Shown: positions 1 through 9,136 of the stretch, in pieces | How positions within the stretch are numbered: position 1 is the first letter of the stretch | How the letters are laid out: each line of letters begins with the position of its first letter | Assembly (NCBI RefSeq): GCF_001940455.1 | Contig: NZ_MKQR01000026.1 | Span: forward strand, 763,315-827,314 | Length of the DNA stretch: 64,000 nt | From: Actinokineospora bangkokensis | GTDB taxonomy: Bacteria; Actinomycetota; Actinomycetes; Mycobacteriales; Pseudonocardiaceae | Reading direction: 5' to 3' | Translations under genes and position numbers: made by a program | The notes under the pieces: model-generated | Database searches by the model: none | What the model was told of the DNA's origin: nothing | What the model saw: only the letters and a program-made list of their open reading frames with translations

Positions 1-16
1 CCGCACCCCCACGCAC

Positions 17-590
17 CCAGCCCCACCAACCCCCCAGCACCCTCATGCCCCGTGGCGAAGCCCATCCCTAAAAGCCGTCGTCTGGCCAGCGCCTCTGCCA
101 GCCCGCAAACCACGGTGCCCAGCCCCACCACCAGGCTCGGCAAACCCAACGACGCTCAGCTGAGCAAAAGGTCATGGGCGTTGCCTACACCCCGGCCTGA
201 CCCAGTCCCGGCCGCTCGTAGCTCGGTGGAGGCGGTGTCAAGGGTGGGCGAAGCCCATCGCGAAGCGACGCCCGCAGGGCGCCCTTGACTCCGCCTCCAC
301 CGAGTTACACACTCGCGGCCCCCGAGGACAGGCCCCCACTAAGCCCAGCACCCCGTCCCCACCGCGCCCACTCCACCCGTCCACACCGCGCCTCAAGAAC
401 CCCACCCACACCGAGCCAAGATCAACTCCACGCGCCCCCACGCGTCACCATCCGCAGCCCCCACCCACCCAAGGGGCTCTGGTCCCTTGCGGCCATTCTA
501 CCCGCTGACCAGCTAAAACAAGCCCCAAACGATCTTGCCTGTGGATAACCCCGCCCGAAAAGCCCGATTCCAACAACCACCAACGGGTGA
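17..590. repeat. long direct repeat, copy 1 (non-coding)
   Basis: No gene is visible in the first 590 bases. The stretch is C-rich and closely matches 61046-61595 in the same orientation: the gtggcgaagcccatcc block near 52, the segment around the inverted repeat at 219-307, and almost all of 390-575 are shared, ending with a common cctgtggataacc (TGTGGATAA at 540-548, which matches the classical DnaA box). Reading frames across it are low quality and not conserved between copies. It holds a cloverleaf inverted repeat annotated separately. No transposase or integrase is present, so what moved it is unknown. Confidence 0.85.
219..307. repeat. cloverleaf inverted repeat, copy 1
   Basis: A 14-bp outer stem (222-235 with 291-304) and, after one T/T mismatch, an 8-bp stem GTCAAGGG (237-244) with CCCTTGAC (282-289) enclose three adjoining mini-hairpins with no unpaired bases between them: TGGGC-GAA-GCCCA (245-257), TCGC-GAA-GCGA (258-268) and CGCCC-GCA-GGGCG (269-281). 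All three loops are GNA triloops; GCGAAGC is known as an exceptionally stable DNA mini-hairpin. The same architecture recurs at 61259-61347 with a different but still complementary outer stem. Whether it acts as single-stranded DNA or as RNA is not known. Confidence 0.85.
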
Positions 591-593
591 ATC

Positions 594-1055
594 TCACCCA
601 GCCTCAGCAGCTGCCTTCAACCGCCCCAGCGTCGCCTCGATGTTCCGCTGGTTCTCCGCCGCGCGATCCCCCACCCCGGTCCCCAGCGCCGTGATCGGCC
701 GGTACCACGCGGGCCGCAGGTCCCACGTCGACTCGGTCAGCACGCAGCCGCCGTCGGCGGGCTCGATGTCGTACTGCCAGCGCGCCACCGGCAGGCCGAA
801 GGACTTCACCTCGAAGGCGAAGCGCTCGACCTGGGCGTCGGTGACGCGGGAGGTGGTGGACCAGCGGCGCCAGCCGCGGCGGTTCCTGCCCTTGAACCGG
901 GCGCCGACCGCGGGGCCGGTGGCGCCGTCGAGCCAGGTGCCGCCGCTGTACTCCTCGGCGGAGGACGCCATGCCCGCGAGGTCGCTGACCAGGGCGTAGA
1001 CGCGGGCGGGGGTGGCGTTGACGTGGACCTGGGCGTGGGCGGTGGGGTCCGGCAC
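594..1055 (-). CDS. SRPBCC (START-like) family protein
   Basis: The 153-aa product has the size and pattern of polyketide cyclase/dehydrase-type SRPBCC proteins: it opens with a strand and a 'TPARVYALVSDL' helix, followed by alternating strands and a long C-terminal helix ending in NQRNIEATLGRLKAAAE. This fold forms a hydrophobic pocket for a lipid or aromatic ligand; the ligand cannot be read from sequence. It starts at GTG 1055, three bases after the stop of the upstream methyltransferase gene, so the two are probably co-transcribed. No signal peptide or membrane segment is seen, so it is likely cytoplasmic. Confidence 0.85.
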   Translation of the reverse strand: MPDPTAHAQVHVNATPARVYALVSDLAGMASSAEEYSGGTWLDGATGPAVGARFKGRNRRGWRRWSTTSRVTDAQVERFAFEVKSFGLPVARWQYDIEPADGGCVLTESTWDLRPAWYRPITALGTGVGDRAAENQRNIEATLGRLKAAAEAG

Positions 1056-1058
1056 GGG

Positions 1059-1778
1059 TCAGTCCTCCTCGACGGGTGGTCGCCTGGCGACGAACACTAG
1101 CGGTGAGGTCTCCACGAGTCGATGGCCCTCGCGGGCCTCGGCGATCATGTCCGCGGCGGCCTCGTCGCCGACCTCGGCGCGCAGGTCGTCCTCGTGGCGC
1201 AGCCAGAGGTCGAACAGGCGCAGCCAGCGGGCGTTGGCGCCCTCGTGCACCAGGCGGTCCTCCAGCTCGAAGCCCGCGCCGAGGATGAGCGGGGTCCAGC
1301 TCTTGGCGCCCTCGCGGGCGGTGAACACGAAGCGGGAGCCCGGTTTCAGCACCCGGAACACCTCCGCGAGGGCGGCGGCGCGGTCGGGGGCGAAGGGCAG
1401 GGCGTCGACGCTGATGGCGCCGTCGGCGCTCGCGCCGCCCAGGCCGGTGTCGTCGAACCCGCCGCGGACGAAGGTGGCGCGGCCCGCCAGGCCGAAGGAC
1501 TGGGCGCGGGCGGTCGCGGCGCGCACCGCCCCGGCCGAGTGGTCCACCCCCACCACCGACGAGTTGGTGGCGCGGGCCAGCCACAGGCCGGGCCCGCCGC
1601 GGCCGCAGCCCAGGTCGAGCAGCACCTCGCCGGGGAACAGCCGCAGCCGGGCGACGGCGGTGCCCAGCAGCCACCACGAGCAGGAGCTGAACGTGCCCAG
1701 CTCCACCGGGCAGTCGTCGCCCCACGCCTCGGCGTACAGGCGGTGGGTGAGCGGGATCTGCGCGCCGGTGGTGGTCAC
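1059..1778 (-). CDS. class I SAM-dependent methyltransferase
   Basis: The 239-aa protein has the SAM-binding signature LLDLGCGRGGPG (motif I, near residue 58), a post-I acidic residue in VVGVDHS, and the DGAISVDALPF region corresponding to motif II; the family transfers a methyl group from SAM to a small molecule, lipid or protein. The open frame extends far upstream, but GTG 1778 gives a product starting VTTTGAQIPLTHRLYAEAWGD, which fits the family's N-terminus, and everything upstream is antisense shadow of the membrane protein gene. The SRPBCC gene follows three bases after the stop. Substrate unknown. Confidence 0.85.
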   Translation of the reverse strand: MTTTGAQIPLTHRLYAEAWGDDCPVELGTFSSCSWWLLGTAVARLRLFPGEVLLDLGCGRGGPGLWLARATNSSVVGVDHSAGAVRAATARAQSFGLAGRATFVRGGFDDTGLGGASADGAISVDALPFAPDRAAALAEVFRVLKPGSRFVFTAREGAKSWTPLILGAGFELEDRLVHEGANARWLRLFDLWLRHEDDLRAEVGDEAAADMIAEAREGHRLVETSPLVFVARRPPVEED

Positions 1779-1816
1779 GGGCGCGACGCTACCCTCCGCG
1801 TCCGGCCGCTCACCGG

Positions 1817-4030
1817 TCAGGTGCTGCGGCGCAGCGTGCGGGTGACGCCCGCGGCGACCGTGGTGGCCAGCACCCAGCCCAGGGCGATCAGCGACGCGGA
1901 GATCCACTGCGACGCCCCCGCCACCGCCCACTTGTTCTTGTGCCCGAAGTCGACGATGGGCACCAGCAGGTCGAGGGTGTAGAGCACCGGGTTCCAGTGG
2001 ATCTGGTCGTCGGTGTTGGCGATCTCCGGGGCGTCGTGCGCGCCGAACCAGACCGAGCCGAGCACCAGGAACACCAGCAGCCAGGCCAGGGCGCGCGCGG
2101 GGCGGTACCCGTAGCCGACCATCAGCCGCTGCAGCAGGCTCCACAACCGCACGCCGGGGCCGAGCCGGGCGCCGTCGGCCAGCGCCCGGTAGCGCAGGCG
2201 CTGCTTCTCCACCAGGACGCGGGCGGCCAGCTCCTCGGTGCCGGACGCGCGCAGCACGGCGGCGAACTGGTCGTAGGGGCCGGGCCGGTAGACGCCGAAC
2301 ATCGCCGCGCGCATCCACGACAGCCGCTCGGCGACGGCCGCGTCGTCGTCGAGGCCGATGGGCGTCGACAGCGCGTCGTAGCGGAAGTCCTCCAGGTCGA
2401 TGCCGCCCTCGGCGCGCCAGAACGTGCCGTTGTCGCCGAGCGTGGCGCACTCGGCGTAGCGCAGGTCGATGCGCCCGCGCGGCACCGACCGCACCCGCAC
2501 GTCCAGCTCCAGGGTGCGCACGCCGAAGGCGTTGAGCGCCACCGTGGTGCGGCCCGCGCCCAGCTCGGCGCCCGCGAAGTTGGCCATCCGGCCGACCTCG
2601 GCGCGGCGGGCGCGGATCTCCCCGGAGGCGGCGAACGGGGTGGGGCCGTCGGCGGCGCAGATGAGGTCGCGGCCGATGCGGGCCACGCGCAGGTCCAGCA
2701 GCGGCTTGGTGGTGCCGTCGGGGAAGTGGCCGGGGCGCAGCAGCCTGCTGCCGCGCAGGTCCAGGTTGGCCGCGACGGTGGCACCGGGCAGCAGCACCGA
2801 GCCGAACACCAGCACCCCGCGCAGGTTGAGGTTGCCGCCGCAGGTGAACCGCCTGCCCTCCACGGCGTCGCCGTCGCGGTTGTTCAGCACCGACCCGTCG
2901 AACAGCGCGGTGGCCTGGACGGTGACGTCGACCAGCCGCACCTGCCCGGCGAAGCGCGCCTCGCGGGCGTCGAGGCCGCCGCGGATCTGGGTGCCGTCGA
3001 GGTGCACGGCCCGGTCGGGGAACGGGGCGCCGGGGCGGGTGCCGCCGACCCGCTCGGTGAACAGCTCCTCCTGCGGGTGCCCGCCGGAGAGGTCGACGAG
3101 GGCGTGGTTGAACCGCAGCGACCCGCCGACGGTGGCGTTGACGATGCGGACCGTGCCGGTGCTGGCGAACCCCCGGTCCAGGTTGACGTTGCCCTCGACC
3201 CGGCAGCGGTCGGCGACCAGGGTGGCGTTGGCGTCGAAGAACGGGTCGTCGGCCACCACCTGCGGCACCGGCTCGGTGCGCGGGGACAGCGCGGCGCCGC
3301 GCATCGAGAAGTCGCTGTCCACCTTGGCGCTGGGCAGGAACACCTGGCCGACGGCGCGGAACGGGGTGCCCGCCGGGTCGGCGTTGAGGTAGAGGTTGCC
3401 GCTGGTCTGCAGGCCGTTGCCGTTGAGGGCGAACCCGGTGGGGTTGCGCAGCAGGGCGCCCGCGAGGTTGACGTTGCCGCCGCAGCGCAGACCGGGCACG
3501 CGCACCTCGCCGGTGGTCTCCAGCCGGGCCGCGAGCAGGGCGCCGACGAGCTGCAACCGGTCGGCGTGCAGGGCTGGCTCGCCGGGGTCGGCGGTGATGC
3601 GGCACCCGCTGAGCACCAGCGAGCCGCGCACCTGGGCGTCGGTGAGGTCGATGGTGCCGCGCACGGCGGTGCGCTGGGCGAAGCGGACGTCGTTGTCGCT
3701 GGTGAGGTTGCGCGCCCGCAGGCCGGGCAGCGCGCAGCCGCTGAACTCCACGCCCGCGATCCTGGCCTGGCGCAGGTCCGGTGCCTCGTCGAAGCGGCAG
3801 CGGGTGAACTCCAGCAGGTACGGCGACTCCACGCCGCGCAGGTCCAGCAGGCCGGTGACGTGCCGGTCGGCGATCCGCACGACCGGGATGGTGCTGCGCC
3901 GCCTGCGCAGCACGCCGCGCTCGTCGGGCTGCTCGGTGACCCGGCGGACGACCTCGGCGGCGGCCAGCCGGGCGGAGGCGGGCGGGTCGGGGTCGTGCGG
4001 GTCGAAGCCGATGCGCACGTCGTCGGCCAC
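1817..4030 (-). CDS. membrane-anchored repeat protein ('membrane-associated oxidoreductase'-like family)
   Basis: The 738-aa product has a long N-terminal part of repeated short hydrophobic/Asn-rich units (LSGCRI, LNLRGVLV, LDLRGSRLL) resembling a right-handed beta-helix or pentapeptide-type solenoid, then a helical region, then a C-terminal membrane part with about two to three segments (ALAWLLVFLVLGSVWFGA and WISASLIALGWVLATTVAAGV) separated by the loop WNPVLYTLDLLVPIVDFG. Streptomycetes carry close architectural relatives annotated as membrane-associated oxidoreductases, but I see no redox motif, so that name is doubtful. GTG 4030 is chosen because agggggtgg lies just upstream, in preference to an earlier in-frame start at 4078. 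Function unknown. Confidence 0.8.
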   Translation of the reverse strand: MADDVRIGFDPHDPDPPASARLAAAEVVRRVTEQPDERGVLRRRRSTIPVVRIADRHVTGLLDLRGVESPYLLEFTRCRFDEAPDLRQARIAGVEFSGCALPGLRARNLTSDNDVRFAQRTAVRGTIDLTDAQVRGSLVLSGCRITADPGEPALHADRLQLVGALLAARLETTGEVRVPGLRCGGNVNLAGALLRNPTGFALNGNGLQTSGNLYLNADPAGTPFRAVGQVFLPSAKVDSDFSMRGAALSPRTEPVPQVVADDPFFDANATLVADRCRVEGNVNLDRGFASTGTVRIVNATVGGSLRFNHALVDLSGGHPQEELFTERVGGTRPGAPFPDRAVHLDGTQIRGGLDAREARFAGQVRLVDVTVQATALFDGSVLNNRDGDAVEGRRFTCGGNLNLRGVLVFGSVLLPGATVAANLDLRGSRLLRPGHFPDGTTKPLLDLRVARIGRDLICAADGPTPFAASGEIRARRAEVGRMANFAGAELGAGRTTVALNAFGVRTLELDVRVRSVPRGRIDLRYAECATLGDNGTFWRAEGGIDLEDFRYDALSTPIGLDDDAAVAERLSWMRAAMFGVYRPGPYDQFAAVLRASGTEELAARVLVEKQRLRYRALADGARLGPGVRLWSLLQRLMVGYGYRPARALAWLLVFLVLGSVWFGAHDAPEIANTDDQIHWNPVLYTLDLLVPIVDFGHKNKWAVAGASQWISASLIALGWVLATTVAAGVTRTLRRST

Positions 4031-4073
4031 GCGGCCACCCCCTGTCGCCCCGAGCGGGGGCGACGCCGCGCCG

Positions 4074-4110
4074 CCCACCGGCCGCCCAGTGTGTCAGGCG
4101 ACCGGTGGGG
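4074..4110. terminator. intrinsic-type hairpin after the amino acid ABC operon
   Basis: CCCACCGGCCGCC and GGCGACCGGTGGG form a 13-bp stem with one mismatch around a 10-base loop, directly downstream of the minus-strand ATPase gene and upstream of the membrane protein gene. No U-tract is obvious, which is usual in high-GC actinomycetes. Confidence 0.6.
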
Positions 4111-4116
4111 TCGCGG

Positions 4117-4862
<746 letters not shown>

Positions 4863-4866
<4 letters not shown>

Positions 4867-5693
4867 CGCGCCCTCCCCTGCTTGGCCTCCAGCCGCCGCA
4901 CCAGGTAGCCCAGCGGCAGCGTGATGACCAGGTACATGGCGCCCGCGAGCACCAGCGGCGTGGAGTCGCCGGTGTCGTTGGCCAGGTCGCCGCCGAACTT
5001 GGACAGCTCGGTGGTCAGCGAGCTGACGCCGAGCACGAACACCAGCGAGGAGTCCTTGAACAGCAGGATCAGCTCGTTGGTCAGCGGCGGCACGACCACC
5101 CGCAGCGCCTGCGGGATGACGATCGACACCATCGCCCGCGAGTGCGGCATGCCCAGCGACCGCGCCGCCTCCATCTGCCCCTTGGGCACCGCCTGGATGC
5201 CCGCCCGGAACGTCTCGGCCATGTAGGCGGCCGCGACCAGGCCCAGCGCCACCGCGACGGTGCCGTACTGCTCGAACGGGAAGGTCAGCCCGGGGAAGGC
5301 CACCGGCAGCCCGAACCCGAAGATCAGGAAGACCACCAGGGCGGGCAGGCCGCGGAAGACCTCGACGTAGGTCAGCGCCACGGCCCGGTAGACCGCCACC
5401 GACGACAGCCGCATCATCGCCACGACCAGGCCGACCACGAAGCCGACGACGTAGGCCGACAGGGTGTAGATGACGGTGTTCTTCAGCGCGGTCGTGATGA
5501 TGTTCGGGAACGCCCGCTTGGCGACGTCCCAGTCCAGGAAGTACTCGCGCACCGCGGCCCAGTCCGCCGTCAGCGCCACCACCACGACGACGGCGACGAA
5601 CACCGCGTACTGGGCGTAGCGGCCGATCCTGGCGCGCTGCCTGGGGCTCATCCCGCTGCGCTTGGCGGGGGCCCCGGGGGTCGGTTCCGGCAT
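4863..5693 (-). CDS. amino acid ABC transporter permease (HisM/GlnP type)
   Basis: The 276-aa protein has an N-terminal hydrophobic segment ([17 protein letters not shown]) followed by a typical five-segment amino acid permease core; the EAA-loop appears as [25 protein letters not shown], which contacts the ATPase. The start ATG 5693 ([11 protein letters not shown]) is preferred: the earlier in-frame start at 5765 would overlap the binding-protein gene by more than 60 bases. Only eight bases separate it from that gene. One permease in the operon suggests a homodimeric channel. Confidence 0.93.
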
Positions 5694-5701
5694 CGGTCGG
5701 G

Positions 5702-6517
5702 TCAGCCCGCCGCGGGCGTGGACTCGGGCTTGGAGCCCATCCACCTCTCGTAGGTGCTCGCCCACGTGCCGTCCTTGATGGCGGTGTCGAGGGCGTCGTT
5801 CAGGGTCTTGAGCAGCTCGGGGTTGCCGCCCTTCTTCACCGCGAACCCGTACTGGGCACCGGTCTTGATCTGCGCGGAGATCTCGAACTTGTCCTTGAGC
5901 TCCGGCCGCTTGAGCCAGTCGTTGACCACCGGCAGGTCCTGCAGCAGCGCGTCGACCTGCCCCGACTGGAACGCCAGCAGCTGCTTGGCCGAGTCCTCGT
6001 ACTCGGTCGGCGTGAAGCCCTTCTCGGTGGCGTAGTCGAGGCTCGTGGTGCCCCGCTGCACGCCCAGCCGCTTGCCCTTGAGCTGGTCCAGGCTGCTCAC
6101 CCCGGACCCCTTGGGCACCATCAGGGCGATCACCTCGTCGAAGTAGGGCCGGGTGAAGTCCAGGCTCTGCTTGCGCTCATCGGTGATCGTCATGCCCGCC
6201 GCCGCCACGTCGCAGCGCCCGGAGTTCAGCGCCGCCCCGGACTTGATGCTGTCGAACTGGATCTCCACGAACGTCTGGGTCACCCCCAGCTTCTTCGCCG
6301 CCAGGTCCACGAGGTCCACGTCGAACCCGACCACCTTGTCCCCCTCCCGGAACTGGAAGGGCGGGTACGGCAGGTTCGTGCAGGTGTTCAGCTCACCGGC
6401 CTTGACCAGCTTGACCCCGCTCGCGGTGGTGTCCCCACCCCCGCCCCCGCAGGCGGTGACCGCCAGCGCCAGCGCGGGCAGCAGGGCGAACACCTTCAGC
6501 TTGGATCGAAGCGCCAC
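5702..6517 (-). CDS. amino acid ABC transporter substrate-binding lipoprotein
   Basis: The 271-aa product begins with a Sec signal and the lipobox VTAC, placing the lipidated Cys at residue 23, followed by a short glycine linker. The mature part is a family-3 periplasmic-binding-protein fold: [22 protein letters not shown] near the N-terminus is the standard ligand-pocket opening, and '[22 protein letters not shown]' type wording marks the hinge region. It would capture a polar amino acid outside the membrane and deliver it to the permease. First gene of the three-gene operon; the 278-base region 6518-6795 upstream should hold its promoter and that of the divergent T7SS locus. Confidence 0.94.
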   Translation of the reverse strand: MALRSKLKVFALLPALALAVTACGGGGGDTTASGVKLVKAGELNTCTNLPYPPFQFREGDKVVGFDVDLVDLAAKKLGVTQTFVEIQFDSIKSGAALNSGRCDVAAAGMTITDERKQSLDFTRPYFDEVIALMVPKGSGVSSLDQLKGKRLGVQRGTTSLDYATEKGFTPTEYEDSAKQLLAFQSGQVDALLQDLPVVNDWLKRPELKDKFEISAQIKTGAQYGFAVKKGGNPELLKTLNDALDTAIKDGTWASTYERWMGSKPESTPAAG

Positions 6518-6795
6518 GGCGTCACTCCTCGTGTCTCATCCTCGGTCGAGTGCGTGCATCCTGCCACCGCCCACCCCGATCGGGCCGTCACCGTGAATTT
6601 GTCACACGTACGCAGCGCGTTCGTTGCCCCCCGGTGATGCGGACACCCGGCCAACGCCGAACGGCCACCCCCGGGCACCGCGCCCACCCACCAAGCCGGT
6701 GGGCAACCGGTCAATTCCGCACAACCCGATCAGCCCAGTGCCGTATCCTCCGGTCACACAGAGGTGACGACACGCGCACAGGGGGAAGCACCAGC

Positions 6796-7236
6796 ATGAC
6801 GTCAGCCTTCCAGAGCATCAACAACTCACTCGGCGCCATCGGCAGCGCCGCGGGCGCCGTCGCCGCGGCAGCGGGCGCCCAAGCCGCGGGTGGCGGCAAG
6901 TTCTCCTTCAGCCCGGAGGAGATCGAAGGCATCGCCAAGGACTGGACCGACCTGGCGAGCCAGTACTTCGCGTCCTACAACGACACCGAGCGCGTGGTCA
7001 TCGTGGGGCCGGGGAACGAGGACGCCAGTGACGGGCAGGCCCAAGCGGCCATGCAGTCGTGGCAGCTGTACCGGGAGTCGCTGCTGCAGAAGTACGAGTA
7101 CAGCGCTGGTCAGGCGCAGAAGTTCCACGACTCGCTCGCCGCGTACCGGGGCACGGACTCGGTCAACGTGCGCGACCTGATCAACTCGGGCAACGGGGGC
7201 TCGACCGGTGGTCGCCGCGTCCCGGGGGGGATCTGA
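6796..7236 (+). CDS. PE/WXG100-like small secreted-type protein
   Basis: The 146-aa product is Ala-rich at the N-terminus, then helical (FSPEEIEGIAKDWTDLASQYF and a second long helix ending GQAQKFHDSLAAYRG), with a Gly/Arg tail. This two-helix pattern, size and position fit the small PE or Esx-like partner that heterodimerises with a PPE-like protein for export by a type VII system. ATG 6796 follows gggggaag. It leads a tight cluster: lipoprotein one base later, then the PPE-like gene, then EspG. I infer the T7SS role mainly from context; the sequence itself has no strict WXG motif. Confidence 0.7.
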   Translation: MTSAFQSINNSLGAIGSAAGAVAAAAGAQAAGGGKFSFSPEEIEGIAKDWTDLASQYFASYNDTERVVIVGPGNEDASDGQAQAAMQSWQLYRESLLQKYEYSAGQAQKFHDSLAAYRGTDSVNVRDLINSGNGGSTGGRRVPGGI

Positions 7237-7237
7237 C

Positions 7238-7855
7238 GTGGGGCGTTCGGCAGCTGTGGCCTGTGCGCTGGGGGTGTTGCTCCTGTCGGCCTGCACCAGC
7301 CAGGAGGCGGGCAGGCCGACGTCTCCCCCCAACCCCGGCACCTCCTCCACCGCGGACCCGACGACGGCTCCGTCGTCGGGGGGTGGTGGCGAGCAGGCGC
7401 CCGGGGTGGACAACCCCTTGGACGTGTCGAAGTTCGCTGGTGAACCCTGCACGGGCCTGACCGCGGCCCAAGCGGGCGAACTGGGTGTCGAGAACGGCAC
7501 GCCGGACACCGGGGCGGCGAGCAAGAGCTGCACCTGGAACAACCAGTATGGCGCCCAGGTCAACCTGGCGTTCTTCGACAACCGCGGTCTCGACGCGATC
7601 TTCGCGGCGGAGCGGTCGGGCGCCTTCACCCACTTCGAGCGGGTGGACGACGTGGACGGCTACCCGGCGGTGGTGGCGCTCACCAACGACCGGCGGGGCA
7701 AGGGCGAGTGCTCGCTGTGGGTGGGCGTGGCCGAGGACAGCACGATCTCGCTGGCCACCGCGCAGTCGAGGGAGAACGTGGGCACGACCGACCCCTGCTC
7801 GGTGAGCACGCGGGTCGCGGACCTGGTGGTGAAGACCGTGAAGGCTGGGGGCTGA
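7238..7855 (+). CDS. DUF3558 lipoprotein
   Basis: Starting at GTG 7238, one base after the previous stop and behind a G-rich ribosome site, the 205-aa product has a signal peptide with lipobox LSAC (Cys 19), a Ser/Thr/Pro/Gly linker, then a DUF3558 domain: NPLDVSKFAGEPCTGLTAAQAGELG, a central SCTWNN and a second Cys pair (GECSLW ... DPCSVS). DUF3558 lipoproteins are common in mycobacteria and Pseudonocardiaceae, exposed on the outer face of the membrane; their function is not known. Here it lies inside a PE-like/PPE-like/EspG cluster, suggesting a link with type VII export. Confidence 0.88.
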   Translation: MGRSAAVACALGVLLLSACTSQEAGRPTSPPNPGTSSTADPTTAPSSGGGGEQAPGVDNPLDVSKFAGEPCTGLTAAQAGELGVENGTPDTGAASKSCTWNNQYGAQVNLAFFDNRGLDAIFAAERSGAFTHFERVDDVDGYPAVVALTNDRRGKGECSLWVGVAEDSTISLATAQSRENVGTTDPCSVSTRVADLVVKTVKAGG

Positions 7856-7856
7856 C

Positions 7857-9134
7857 ATGGCGGGTATGACCGGGCACGACATCTACGTCGCGATGACCTC
7901 GGGGCCGGGGGTCTCTTCGCTGGCCGACGGGTATTCGGCGGCGGACGTGGAGGCGCGGAAGGAGGCGGAGCGGGCGGAGCGGATCCGGCTGCTCGCCAAC
8001 CGGACCGCGGCCGGGTGGCAGGGGGAGGCCGGGGACGCCGCGTACGGCGGGGCCGGGCCCATCGCGGACGCGACGCGGCTGGGGGCGGCGAACCTGGAGC
8101 AGACGCACACGCTGCTGCAGGACCAGGTGCAGGAGTTCAGCGCCAGCAAGGCGCGGTTGGAGCCGATCCCGGCGGCGCCGCCGGAGACGGGGTTCCTGGA
8201 TGACCTGACGCCGTGGGACACCGACACCGAGGACCAGGTCAACCAGTACAACCAGAGTTCGCAGCAGAACATCATGGTCTACGCCGCCTACGACAACTCC
8301 AGCCAGGCGAACAGCTATGAGCTGCCGACGGACTACTCGAACCTGGTGGACCCGGGTGGGGAGATCTCGGTGACGCCGCCGCCCGGGGGGACGGAGAACC
8401 CGGGGGTGAACCCGCCCGGGGGGCGCAGTGAGGTGAGCGTTCCCGGGGGGACGCAGTCGACGTACTCGCAGAGCTATGTGCAGCAGCAGACTGCGCCCTC
8501 GCACTACGTGCAGCCCCAGGGTGGCACCGGCGGGCCGGTGACGACCGGGCCCGGGGGGTCGAACCCGAACCAGACGACGCCTTCCTGGGCTGGGACGACG
8601 CCGGTGGGCGGTGGTGGCACTCGGCCGCCGTACTACAACCCGAACGGGCCGTACAACCCCGGCAGCCAATGGGGCCAGAACGGCGCCGCCGGCCCGTTCG
8701 GACCCGGGCGGCCGTTCGGGGGCGGCGGGACAGGGAGCGGGACCGGCGGCGGCGCTGGCGGGGCGGGAGCCCGCGGCGGCTTCGGGCCGGGCGGCTCAGG
8801 GGTCGGCGGCGGTGCCGGGACCGGCGGCGGAGCTGGTGCAGGCGCTGGTGAAGGGGCGCACGGTGGCCCCCGGCCCGGCGCGGGTGCAGGTGCGGGCGCT
8901 GGTGAGCACGGGGCTTCCGGGCGTGGCGGGCTGCTCGGTGGCGCTGCCGCCGAGGAAGGTCGGACCACCGGGGGGCGTGGTGGTCAGGCGGGGGCCGGGA
9001 TGGGGGCCGGGGGCGGCCGTGGTCAGGGCGGGGAGGACGAGGAGCACGAGCGGGCTTCGTTCCTCATCGAGGACGACCCGGAGGCCGTGTTCGGCACCGA
9101 TGAGATGACCGCGCCGCCGGTGATCGGGGGTTAG
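7857..9134 (+). CDS. PPE-like type VII secretion substrate with glycine-rich tail
   Basis: The 425-aa protein has a helical N-terminal domain of about 170 residues with the helix-turn motif GWQG (W54), matching the WxG-type turn of WXG100/PPE proteins, then a low-complexity Pro/Gly/Thr region and a long Gly-rich stretch (about residues 270-390), and ends with a short acidic segment containing FLIEDDPEAVFG. The conserved acidic tail after the low-complexity spacer may be a binding or secretion element. It follows the lipoprotein stop by one base and is followed two bases after its own stop by EspG, the chaperone type that binds PPE proteins. Start ATG 7857; ATG 7863 is an alternative. Confidence 0.75.
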   Translation: MAGMTGHDIYVAMTSGPGVSSLADGYSAADVEARKEAERAERIRLLANRTAAGWQGEAGDAAYGGAGPIADATRLGAANLEQTHTLLQDQVQEFSASKARLEPIPAAPPETGFLDDLTPWDTDTEDQVNQYNQSSQQNIMVYAAYDNSSQANSYELPTDYSNLVDPGGEISVTPPPGGTENPGVNPPGGRSEVSVPGGTQSTYSQSYVQQQTAPSHYVQPQGGTGGPVTTGPGGSNPNQTTPSWAGTTPVGGGGTRPPYYNPNGPYNPGSQWGQNGAAGPFGPGRPFGGGGTGSGTGGGAGGAGARGGFGPGGSGVGGGAGTGGGAGAGAGEGAHGGPRPGAGAGAGAGEHGASGRGGLLGGAAAEEGRTTGGRGGQAGAGMGAGGGRGQGGEDEEHERASFLIEDDPEAVFGTDEMTAPPVIGG

Positions 9135-9136
9135 GG

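Noticed and set aside
17-590. Insertion sequence with transposase
   Set aside because: No transposase-like reading frame or DDE/HUH motif in either repeat copy.
8690-9030. CRISPR-like or tandem DNA repeat array
   Set aside because: Regular G-rich sequence is only the coding of a Gly-rich protein tail; no spaced identical repeats.
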